Source of the DNA: Trichomonas vaginalis G3
Taxonomy: Eukaryota; Parabasalia; Trichomonadida; Trichomonadidae
Direction: 5' to 3'
NCBI RefSeq assembly: GCF_026262505.1
Contig: NC_067204.1
Span: 22,723,300 to 22,787,299 of the forward strand
Length of the DNA stretch: 64,000 nt
Shown here: one piece after another, positions 56,567-64,000 of the stretch
How the letters are laid out: each line of letters begins with the position of its first letter
How positions within the stretch are numbered: the stretch's first letter is position 1
Made by a program: the position numbers and the translations under genes
Notes under the pieces: generated by a model
Databases searched by the model: none
Told to the model about the DNA's origin: nothing
What the model saw: the letters and a program-made list of their open reading frames with translations, nothing else

Positions 56567-57466
56567 ATGACAGAAATTGCAAATCTTCTACAGGTTCCAT
56601 TAAAACAAGGAACAAACAAAAAGGGTGCATATAATAGAACTATGAAAGTTCCAGACGGAATGAAAGAATTAGTCCACATTGTTGCCGGTCTTCAAAAGGA
56701 TGTTAAACAAATGAGAAACGTTTTAACATTACCAGAAGCTCAAGCATATGCCAAACGTCACGGACCAAATTGGGAAGCACACGAAGCAGACATTACGGGT
56801 CCAAATGGAAAACCTGATGGAATAAATGAAGTTTTCGTTACTGATGGTCAAGGAAATATTAAAGTCATAAATGGGTATAAATTAACAATGACGGATTATC
56901 CTAAACGTAAAGCATATAATGAACATTATCCTATGCAATTTGATGAAAATGGAAAAGCTGTTAAACAATACATTGGAGAAGGTGAAAATGGTCCAATTAA
57001 TTCATACCGTCATAATCCATATTCTTACTTCAATGAAGAATTAAATGCTATTGAAGAGGGACCGGATGGATTACCACGATATTCTAACCAGTTTGATGGT
57101 CAATATGCAAATTTAAGACCTGAAATTCCAGCTAAGAAATTCTTTAAAGTTGCTTTATTCGATCCAGTTTTCGCAAATGTTAAAGATGAACTTAAACAGC
57201 AATTCCAACCAATTATAGTAGCAAGAATTGCATCAGGTGCTTTATCTCAAGCATTCAAAGATTTAATTAAGAAACCATTATATCAGCAACGAGGTTTAAC
57301 TTATGATTTAGTTAAGGAATCAGATAAAAGAAAATTTGAGAAATCAGATGATTATAAGAATGCAATTAATGAATATATTCGGTCTATTAATTTCGATGAA
57401 AATGCTAAAAATCAACTTCATGAACAAATACAGGAAATAATAGATTCAAAAGTTCCAGCAAAATAA
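56567..57466 (+). CDS. Conserved virion-type protein with GPNGKPDG motif (299 aa)
   Basis: The central part has [40 protein letters not shown] and [16 protein letters not shown], a pattern also found in structural proteins of some large DNA viruses and Polinton-like elements. The rest is helical ([37 protein letters not shown]). It follows the packaging ATPase in the same direction. Likely a particle protein. Exact role unknown. Confidence 0.5.
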   Translation: MTEIANLLQVPLKQGTNKKGAYNRTMKVPDGMKELVHIVAGLQKDVKQMRNVLTLPEAQAYAKRHGPNWEAHEADITGPNGKPDGINEVFVTDGQGNIKVINGYKLTMTDYPKRKAYNEHYPMQFDENGKAVKQYIGEGENGPINSYRHNPYSYFNEELNAIEEGPDGLPRYSNQFDGQYANLRPEIPAKKFFKVALFDPVFANVKDELKQQFQPIIVARIASGALSQAFKDLIKKPLYQQRGLTYDLVKESDKRKFEKSDDYKNAINEYIRSINFDENAKNQLHEQIQEIIDSKVPAK

Positions 57467-57498
57467 AAGTTTAAATATATTTTTTTATTCGAATATAA

Positions 57499-58200
57499 AT
57501 GAGAAGACGTTTCACTAGTCAAAAGAACACTAACGCAAAAGCAGAGATTACGGTTGGTTATAACGTAAATGATGATAAATCACGAATTATTCAAAATGTT
57601 AAAGTTAATGTTAGTCCTGAATTAACAAGGTCAGCAACTCAACCAAATTTATTAACTCGTGACTTACCGAAGAATGAGGAGAATGAAGAAAACCGTGAGA
57701 ATGGAGACCCAATCATTTTATCTGAACCTGGTAAAGAACCTGTTGAAATTCCCACTTATCCAACATACCCCCCACCTCTTTCATCAAACATCGAGAACCC
57801 AGGAATCTACGATTACAGTCGCAATGCGCCATATAAAATAGACATTAATTCTGAATTAATGAAAATTTACCGTGATATCATAACTGATAATTATGATTCA
57901 ATAATAAATTTAATTGACCAATCCGGTTTAATTATTTTACCTTATGAATCATTAATTCACATTATCGCCATTCTTTGTGATGTTCAAGATTCAGACGTGA
58001 AGATTCAATTTTTCATAGATGATGAGGTTTCATGCTGCGGAACAGTTGCAAAAATAAATCCTATAAAGGATATTAGCACAATTAAGATATCAAAGAACGG
58101 AACAACAACTGAACTTCATTTAACATATAATGATATTTATAATAAAATAGTTGATGAATATAAAATATCACTTGAAAAATTCTTTGTTAAGGCTATTTAA
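57499..58200 (+). CDS. SCCG-motif Maverick protein (233 aa), counterpart of 18676-19257
   Basis: A basic head (MRRRFTSQKNTNAKAEITVG), a Pro-rich middle (EIPTYPTYPPPLSSNIENPG) and a C-terminal domain with EVSCCGTVAKINPIKDISTI and a final helix (YNDIYNKIVDEYKISLEKFF). The Maverick A protein at 18676-19257 shows the same order and the same SCCG pair, so the family is conserved across both. Its stop overlaps by four bases the stop of the opposite gene. Function unknown. Confidence 0.55.
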   Translation: MRRRFTSQKNTNAKAEITVGYNVNDDKSRIIQNVKVNVSPELTRSATQPNLLTRDLPKNEENEENRENGDPIILSEPGKEPVEIPTYPTYPPPLSSNIENPGIYDYSRNAPYKIDINSELMKIYRDIITDNYDSIINLIDQSGLIILPYESLIHIIAILCDVQDSDVKIQFFIDDEVSCCGTVAKINPIKDISTIKISKNGTTTELHLTYNDIYNKIVDEYKISLEKFFVKAI

Positions 58201-58676
58201 TATTCAAGCATTAACATTATCGAATAATAATCCTTTGAATCATAATCGATAATAATTGACCTTTCACCAGTTTCTATCGTTTGTTTTATTTCTTTTTGTT
58301 CCCCACTATCCGGATCGGTCATTGTAATTGTTTTTGTTATAGTATCAGCTTTATCTTTAACTTCAATCTTTTTTCCATCGGGATATTTAAACCAAAATTC
58401 CAAAAATTCGATATTGTCAATCTGTTCATATTTTAATCTATCAATTACATTTTTAATACCATCTGAAAATCTTATGAAATGGTCATTATATGGGTTTGAT
58501 TGAACTAAATTTGAATGAAGTGAAATATAACCTGATGATGAATATGACATCGACTCATATTTTCTGAAAACACTAAAATTTATAACATGAATGAATTTCT
58601 TATTCGTTGAATTTATGAATTCTTGAGGTAATCTTATTCTAGTTTTATTTATCACTGGAAAATAACGCTTTACCAT
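58197..58676 (-). CDS. Unknown Maverick B protein (159 aa)
   Basis: Opens MVKRYFPVINKTRIRLPQEF. Strand-rich, with FIHVINFSVFRKYESMSYSS and YISLHSNLVQSNPYNDHFIR, then NIEFLEFWFKYPDG. It may correspond to the C-terminal part of the 258-residue protein at 3083-3859. It diverges from the gene at 58698 with 21 bases between start codons. Function unknown. Confidence 0.5.
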   Translation of the reverse strand: MVKRYFPVINKTRIRLPQEFINSTNKKFIHVINFSVFRKYESMSYSSSGYISLHSNLVQSNPYNDHFIRFSDGIKNVIDRLKYEQIDNIEFLEFWFKYPDGKKIEVKDKADTITKTITMTDPDSGEQKEIKQTIETGERSIIIDYDSKDYYSIMLMLEY

Positions 58677-58697
58677 ATTTTTAATCGTAATAAAAAA

Positions 58698-59435
58698 ATG
58701 TCAATTATCAATATTATTTCGAATAATAACTGTGAATTAAATTTAACAGTTAGCGGAATTTATAATGTTACTCTCGTTTCTGTGAGTGGTAAATTTAATC
58801 CCATTCTTTTAGACCCTTCAGATTATATATCATTTATTAAAGATGACCATGAGCCGCATAGCGGCGGGGTCGTAGACCTAAAAACGTATGATATGTATAT
58901 AAATAATGTGATAACGAAATGGGATATTAACATGATTTTAAGTTATTTAAATGAATCATTTATCGTATGGTATGAAGAAAATTTTAAATCAAAACCTGAT
59001 AAACTTTTTGAACTTGATGAAATAAATAACCTTATTAAATTTCCGCTGAAAATTAAATTTTGTACTCCTCGTCTTCGTTCATTGTTGGGGATATTAAATT
59101 TTGAAAAAGATGTTGGGGATGTTTTGTATTCTGACACTGGTTCTAATTTCATTTTAATCAAATGTGATAAAGTTAATACCCCAATGAGATTTTCACATCA
59201 AACATTAGACCCTAACTCTTACCCATCAATACAAAACATTTTATCCATCAACTTAAACATATTTTCTTTATCATATCCGTTTCAATTATCCGGGAATTCA
59301 TTTATTCTTCATTCAAAAGATTTATCAAATATTAAATTTAGAATAACTGACCTATTTGATTGTGATTTAGAATTTATGAATGAAATATTATGGCAATTTC
59401 AAATAGAAAAAATAGCTGATGAGATAACAGATTAA
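58698..59435 (+). CDS. Possible minor capsid (penton-type) protein (245 aa)
   Basis: A strand-rich protein with TPRLRSLLGILNFEKDVGDV, NFILIKCDKVNTPMRFSHQT, SINLNIFSLSYPFQLSGNSF and IKFRITDLFDCDLEFMNEIL. The order (LG-type turn, CD-containing strand, then ...F.I.D...L.F) resembles the penton-type Polinton protein found in animals as F54H12.2-like genes. A GC-rich double hairpin (58853-58878) is read in frame near residue 52. Assignment tentative. Confidence 0.4.
   Translation: MSIINIISNNNCELNLTVSGIYNVTLVSVSGKFNPILLDPSDYISFIKDDHEPHSGGVVDLKTYDMYINNVITKWDINMILSYLNESFIVWYEENFKSKPDKLFELDEINNLIKFPLKIKFCTPRLRSLLGILNFEKDVGDVLYSDTGSNFILIKCDKVNTPMRFSHQTLDPNSYPSIQNILSINLNIFSLSYPFQLSGNSFILHSKDLSNIKFRITDLFDCDLEFMNEILWQFQIEKIADEITD
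58853..58878. repeat. GC-rich double mini-hairpin inside a coding region
   Basis: GCCGC-ATA-GCGGC (58853-58865) is followed by GGTC-GTA-GACC (58868-58878). Both have three-base loops and stand out in very AT-rich coding sequence. The reading frame is kept open through both. Confidence 0.7.
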
Positions 59436-59459
59436 ATATTTATTTTTAAATCGTAATAA

Positions 59460-61241
59460 ATGATTAAACAACAGCAACCACAGACCATTACATACGCCAT
59501 ATATGCATATAATTCAAAGACGGCAGAACAAACGCAAATGTTGAAATATGGAGATTTGGAGATAGTATTGAAAAATAACCATTTCGAATTCGTTTGCAAA
59601 GGTGGTGCAGTGATATCAAATATAAAAGAAATTTTATTTATGAATTCAAAAATTAAAGGAATAACGGATGATATAACATCAATTCCACCAGAAGAACAAA
59701 GATATTACGCATTAAATGCATTTCCTAAAGTTTTGAAGATTGGAAGATTTAATTTAAATGAGGAATTCATAAAAGGTTTCCTAAATGACATAATGAAGAA
59801 AGCAGATAAGGAATATGTTAACGATGAGTTAGCAAAGAAAGCAGATATATCATTTGTTAACGATGAGTTAGCAAAGAAAGCAGATATATCATTTGTTAAC
59901 GATGAGTTAGCAAAGAAGGCAGATAAGGAATATGTTAACGATGAGTTAGCAAAGAAAGCAGATAAGGAATATGTTAATGAAAAAGATAATGAAATTATAG
60001 AAAGGGTTGAATGGTATCATGAACGGACATCGAAGATTCTTAAAACTAAAGCTGATACAGGATGGGTTTCAGAATGTTTAGACCTTAAAGCAGATATATC
60101 ATTTGTTAACGATGAGTTAGCAAAGAAAGCAGATAAGGAATATGTTAACGATGAGTTAGCAAAGAAGGCAGATAAGGAATATGTTAACGATGAGTTAGCA
60201 AAGAAAGCAGATATATCATTTGTTAACGAAATATACCAAAGTTTAGTTGGAACAAAAAATATTGAAACTATTGTTGGCGACTTTTCTGTCAATGAAGAAA
60301 ACAAATATTTTAGATGGGAGTTTGTACAGTCCTTAAGAAATGGTATACGGTATAAACTCATTCCGAAAAATAACAATGAAATGTATGTAGGCTATATAAA
60401 GAATAATGGCACACAAGTTAAAGTTCCATTAGACAACAACTGCTACTTAAACTTATATGGAGACGAACAAAAGAAATATTTAAGAGTTTATGAAATGGCA
60501 GATATGACATTGTCTAACGTAGCTCCAGCACCATATTATTATGACTATGGTGTTGACGCACGTGTAGACCCAAAAAAGCAAACATTATATTTAGATTATT
60601 ATAGATATAAAAGATATAATGCAATAGAAAAAACGAGAATAGTATACTATTATGAAGATGACAAAAATAAATATTATAGTCAAGATTTTACATACCCCGA
60701 AAACATAAGATTATATTATAAAAAATATTCTGACACAAACCAGAAGAAACCCGAAATAGTTACACTATATTTTAAGTTCAAAAGAGACAATCCTATAATA
60801 TCTCATATGTTTGATTTAATGAACCCAGTAGGTTCTATTTATACATCTATGGATGTGAGAGGTCCTCAAGCAATGTTTGGTGTTGGTGCATGGGAACAAA
60901 TAGTCGACAGGTTTTTGTATTGTGCAAACTCTTCAAAGGAAACAGGGGGAAGTAAAACAATTACGGGTGAAAATTTACCTGCACACAGTCACTACATAGA
61001 TTTAAGCACATCTCAAGCAGGTTGGCATAAGCATAGATATTGGGATTGGTCAGGAATGACAAAAGGTAAAGGATATGATGTTAAAGATGATGTTAAATTT
61101 GCCATAAATTGTTACTGGAGTGACACTCAGGGAGAAGGAAACCATACACATCGCGTTTCAGGATATACACAAACAACGGGACAAAGTAAAGATTACATGC
61201 CACCATTTATGACTGTATTCGCATGGTATAGAGTTCAATGA
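59460..61241 (+). CDS. Phage-tail-fibre-like coiled-coil protein (Maverick B, 593 aa)
   Basis: Residues about 115-255 are nine KAD-type 14-residue coiled-coil units (KADKEYVNDELAK and KADISFVNDELAK), with 42-bp DNA repeats. A unique region follows to about 455. The collar-type end has NPVGSIYTSMDVRGPQ, WEQIVDRFLYCANSSKETGG, AHSHYIDLST and NHTHRVSGYTQTTGQSKDYM, closing FAWYRVQ. Trimeric receptor-binding fibres of phages have this build. Its 3' third is about 95% identical in DNA to the Maverick A gene at 3878. The frame looks whole. Confidence 0.8.
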   Translation: MIKQQQPQTITYAIYAYNSKTAEQTQMLKYGDLEIVLKNNHFEFVCKGGAVISNIKEILFMNSKIKGITDDITSIPPEEQRYYALNAFPKVLKIGRFNLNEEFIKGFLNDIMKKADKEYVNDELAKKADISFVNDELAKKADISFVNDELAKKADKEYVNDELAKKADKEYVNEKDNEIIERVEWYHERTSKILKTKADTGWVSECLDLKADISFVNDELAKKADKEYVNDELAKKADKEYVNDELAKKADISFVNEIYQSLVGTKNIETIVGDFSVNEENKYFRWEFVQSLRNGIRYKLIPKNNNEMYVGYIKNNGTQVKVPLDNNCYLNLYGDEQKKYLRVYEMADMTLSNVAPAPYYYDYGVDARVDPKKQTLYLDYYRYKRYNAIEKTRIVYYYEDDKNKYYSQDFTYPENIRLYYKKYSDTNQKKPEIVTLYFKFKRDNPIISHMFDLMNPVGSIYTSMDVRGPQAMFGVGAWEQIVDRFLYCANSSKETGGSKTITGENLPAHSHYIDLSTSQAGWHKHRYWDWSGMTKGKGYDVKDDVKFAINCYWSDTQGEGNHTHRVSGYTQTTGQSKDYMPPFMTVFAWYRVQ

Positions 61242-61250
61242 ACGCTCAAT

Positions 61251-61265
61251 GTTTGTGAAACAAAC
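61251..61265. terminator. Nested hairpin after the fibre-like gene
   Basis: GTTTGT-GAA-ACAAAC (61251-61265) starts ten bases after the stop codon. It sits between GCTC (61244) and GAGC (61271), the same nested layout as at 52991-53024 and in the ends of Maverick A. Confidence 0.45.
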
Positions 61266-61319
61266 TTTAGGAGCTCCAAAAGAGCAAACAGCATAATTTA
61301 AATTTTTATTTTAGTATAA

Positions 61320-61454
61320 ATGAAGATTCTACCATATGGTGTTATTGGAAGAGATAAAGATGGAAACCCAATATTTGATCCAAAGTTAAAATTAAAGTTA
61401 CTGACAAGACAACAACTTGAAAAGTTGCTGAAACCAAAACAGAATGAAAAATGA
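61320..61454 (+). CDS. Tiny unknown protein (44 aa)
   Basis: MKILPYGVIGRDKDGNPIFD to QLEKLLKPKQNEK. The leader TTTTTATTTTAGTATAA lies directly before the ATG, which supports a real gene. Basic and helical at the end. Possibly comparable to the 50-residue protein at 6677 of Maverick A. Confidence 0.45.
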   Translation: MKILPYGVIGRDKDGNPIFDPKLKLKLLTRQQLEKLLKPKQNEK

Positions 61455-61514
61455 GAAAATGAGAAAATGAGAAAGAAAAAAAATTTAAATTATGCAATTT
61501 TATTTTTATCATAA

Positions 61515-61697
61515 ATGACCAAATTAATTAAGCCAACTATTTCTAAATTAATGATACCAATGAAATCATTTCATGGAGTACTTATCCCAGGTTCTTCACA
61601 ATTAGCCGGGGCAAGTGTTGTGACTCAAGGTGGAACATTAGCGAATCCATTCAAATTATTAACTAAAGATGAACTTAATAAAATGATGATAAAATAA
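61515..61697 (+). CDS. Small unknown protein (60 aa)
   Basis: MTKLIKPTISKLMIPMKSFH, then a Gly/Ser/Ala-rich middle (VLIPGSSQLAGASVVTQGGT) and a basic helical end. The leader TTTTTATCATAA precedes the ATG. It resembles the small membrane-associated virion proteins in style. Function unknown. Confidence 0.4.
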   Translation: MTKLIKPTISKLMIPMKSFHGVLIPGSSQLAGASVVTQGGTLANPFKLLTKDELNKMMIK

Positions 61698-61733
61698 CTG
61701 ATAACAAAATTTTATTTCACTACTACCATAAAA

Positions 61734-61765
61734 AGAGGTGAGAAAACAGGTGAAATCTCACCTCT
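61734..61765. terminator. Hairpin between convergent genes
   Basis: AGAGGTGAGA (61734-61743) and TCTCACCTCT (61756-61765) form a perfect ten-base stem with a twelve-base loop. It lies between the stop at 61697 (plus) and the minus-strand gene ending at 61846, so it can mark the 3' ends of both. Confidence 0.55.
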
Positions 61766-61845
61766 TCACCTAAATTATATTTTAGGTCAAAGCTTCCACG
61801 AGAGAAAAGATTCCTCATTCGCTAAGGATTCCAAAAATGAAAAAA

Positions 61846-62835
61846 TCATTGATTTCGGCTGAGAAAAAACACCGGAATGCAATATAAATATCTAGTGTTA
61901 ATGTTAATGGCAAATAAATAAGTAACGTTTCCTCTTGAATATTCTAAATGATCGATTTCGTATGAATATGGATATGGTGCAAATGAAGGGCGACTAAATT
62001 TTTCCTTTAACGGTTGAATTTTTGGGTCAGTTGGTTTATTTAATATTTTGAAATCCTTTTTAAAATCTTTTTGCTTCTTTAATGTTTGAAATGGATATAA
62101 TAAAGTGAATGATGAAGGATTAACTGAAGGAGGAGGTACTACTGTTGGAGGTTTTGGTGTTGCAAGTGGTTTAATTTTATCTGCTTTGATTTTGGATTTC
62201 ATTCCCCTCTTCATTAATTCCGGATGTATTCTATTCATTTGTTTTAAATATGCTGTATATAAAGGTTTGATATACTTTCCCGCTTCGAGTTTATGTTGAA
62301 GGATGAATTCCAAAAGTTGATCTTCATTTAAAAGTCGGGCTGAATATGGTTTAACTAATGAATCATAAATTAAAGCTTGTGCATCATTTATGGTCTGAAG
62401 GACCTGGGCGTTTTGCACCTTTAGCTGTTGAACATTTGCTACTTTCTCTTTTGGTGTTGTTTTCGGCTTTTTCTTCTTTGGCTTTTGTTCCTTTGGCTTT
62501 TGTGGCTCAGGATTATATAATTTATATAATTTATATAATTCATCAATATCTTCTTCTGTTAATACTTTATTTTTGAAATCTTTCAACTGTTTAAGTTGTG
62601 ATTTAGTTTTTCCCTTTGAATATTTTCCTTCTTTAATGTTCTCTCTTAAACGTTTAATTATTTTATCATGATATTTCAAAATTTCATTTTTATAATATGA
62701 ATAATAATAATCCATATCATCACCCGTTATATTTTTATTATATTTTTGGAGATATGATTTTAATTCATAATAACTAAGAAATTTTTGATTAAATACTAAA
62801 TCATCAATTAAATTTTTTAAATCTGTGTTATCCAT
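61846..62835 (-). pseudogene. Integrase-type gene, incomplete (Maverick B)
   Basis: A long Lys-rich head (KQLKDFKNKVLTEEDIDELY, PKEQKPKKKKPKTTPKEKVA) is followed near the end by SYEIDHLEYSRGNVTYLFAI and NINTRYLYCIPVF. The latter is the start of a retroviral-type integrase core with its first acidic residue (EIDH), comparable to WFMDI...GQNTRYCEAIP in Maverick A. The rest of the core is not found here, so the gene is broken or incomplete. The leader TTTTTATATAA precedes the ATG. Confidence 0.55.
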
Positions 62836-62859
62836 TTATATAAAAATAAAATAAGTGTT

Positions 62860-64000
62860 TTAAATAAATGGCATACAACATCCATTTTCACAACATACAG
62901 CCTTAGTGTGTGCTCCTGTTAATGCAGTCTTACCAATTGTTAAGCGAGTCATTACCCCGTTTTTAAGTTGTAAATTAATATTCTGACCATCAAATATCAC
63001 TTTATCATTTATTATATCCAAATAATTTTTAGGTGTTAATTGTTTATTTTGTCTTAAACTAACACCTTTCATTTTTTGTGCAATCTTTTTGAAGGAGTCT
63101 TCACCAATCATTCCGTTGAATGATGTATAACACTTAGGGCATAAAGCAACCATGTTATCACCTTGTTTCTCAATTGCTAAACCCAATAATTTTTTCTCAT
63201 GTGCTTTTTCTTCAGCTTTATTCTTTAATTTAGGTTTAAATTTCTCATCAAAACAGAAGAAATCAAAAGGTGCGAATTTGAAAATGTTTTTATCATAAAA
63301 TTTTTTATCGGTTACAATTGCTTGAAATGCTTGAGTGTTAGGAAGATTTGGGTCGCCAGCGATTGCCCAATATGATGAATCAGTATCACCTTCAATGAAA
63401 TGAAAACGATTAACATCCATGCATTTATACATAAAATCATAAATGAAAACCAAATACCAGTATTTTGCGTTATCTAAAGTGAAGAATGCCTCTTGTAAAC
63501 ATGTATCACATCTATAAAATCTATCTTTAAGCATCACTTGATATGTATCCTCTCCTATTTCTCTTATGTTTTTAAACTTATTTGACATACATGCAACGCG
63601 TGCCTTCTGTGCATTCATTATTTTAGTCTTTGCGTAATTTTGTGTATTCATTGCATCGTAACCATATGATCCATTAAGTGAAATTTGCAAAATAAACTTT
63701 TTCCTTTATTTCCTTCTAATTCAGCCTTTTGTCTTTCGTTCATAAATTCGTTCGCAAATTCATTAAAACAAGTGTTTTTCGTAAATGTTAAAATTGATTG
63801 AATGTCATCAATGATAAAATGAAATCTGTCTATTAGATACCAAAGATAATAAGAAGAAAATGGTTGATATTGGTTGTGTGTTGATGCTAACTGAGTTAAT
63901 TTCCTCTGTTTCTGGTCAACTGGTAGATTGTTTGATTTCATGTAATTATACATAAAACTGCCAATTGTTTTTTCATCTGTGATAATATCTAAGTTTCTTA
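62860..64000 (-). pseudogene. Protein-primed family B DNA polymerase, C-terminal part (Maverick B)
   Basis: Motif B is ISLNGSYGYDAMN and motif C is HFIEGDTDSSYWA, with the catalytic DTD. Upstream, HHxFIIDDIQSI-type sequence leads into SLFCKFHLMDHM. A Cys-rich segment (CPKCYTSFNG) and a C-terminus with CCENGCC follow. The gene continues past the window edge and shows about one break. The retained DTD contrasts with the incomplete polymerase of Maverick A. Confidence 0.8.

Larger units (their letters stand above)
51025..64000. mobile_element. Maverick/Polinton element B, left part (cut by window end), fossil
   Basis: It contains a major capsid protein, A32-like packaging ATPase, several virion-type proteins, a tail-fibre-like protein, the start of an integrase-type gene and a protein-primed DNA polymerase B leaving the window. 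Base composition is clearly lower in GC than Maverick A. The exact left end was not found; about 51025, where a 686-bp duplicated unit starts, is the best estimate. About three breaks are seen in the window, so it is less decayed than Maverick A. Gene set and short leaders mark the same family but a distant subgroup. Confidence 0.85.

Overview
The window looks like nuclear DNA of a trichomonad (Parabasalia; Trichomonas or Tritrichomonas type, species not resolved). The evidence is AT-rich sequence, large intronless genes (VPS13 of 2781 codons, a PI3-kinase of 1134 codons), a decayed ankyrin-repeat gene, an NADP-dependent secondary alcohol dehydrogenase of the bacterial/trichomonad type, short initiator-like TCATT boxes just before several host start codons, and two very large Maverick/Polinton elements, which are abundant in trichomonads.

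Layout. 1-1180 holds a broken host gene that looks like a beta-helix surface protein, then intergenic sequence. 1181-25611 is Maverick A, about 24.4 kb, with unequal terminal inverted repeats. It carries a DNA adenine methyltransferase, a phage-tail-fibre-like protein, integrase, protein-primed DNA polymerase B, an HNH-like protein, a KilA-N protein, packaging ATPase, SF3 helicase, minor and major capsid proteins, and many small unknown genes. It is a fossil with roughly a dozen or more breaks, although many genes look whole. 25617-50978 is a host island. It holds a secreted repeat protein, an ankyrin pseudogene, VPS13, a class I-like PI3-kinase, a 1.3 kb foldback element, alcohol dehydrogenase, a small secreted glycoprotein, a TatD nuclease, guanylate kinase, a VPS26-like retromer subunit, a tail-anchored coiled-coil protein and a tandem thymidine kinase. 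From about 51025 to the right edge lies Maverick B, which is cut by the window end. It has a duplicated two-repeat gene, small amphipathic proteins, capsid, ATPase, several structural proteins, a second copy of the tail-fibre-like gene, part of an integrase and the C-terminal part of a DNA polymerase B. It shows about three breaks inside the window.

How the genes fit together. Each Maverick has a virus-like set: polymerase for self-primed replication, integrase for insertion, capsid proteins and packaging ATPase for a particle, and a fibre-like protein that may bind a surface. The two elements differ in nearly every gene, yet their fibre-like genes are nearly identical at the DNA level, so the elements have recently exchanged that module. 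Both use the same very short gene leader (a T-run with A about 12-18 bases before the ATG). Several divergent gene pairs have only 16-21 bases between start codons. The host genes are ordinary housekeeping and membrane-traffic genes.

The most notable unexplained structures are: GC-rich nested mini-hairpins in both elements; an exactly 22-bp-periodic palindromic array at 11959-12213; a KilA-N gene bracketed by a copied end of the ATPase gene; the 426-bp-armed foldback at 40623-41891; and the tandem thymidine kinase.
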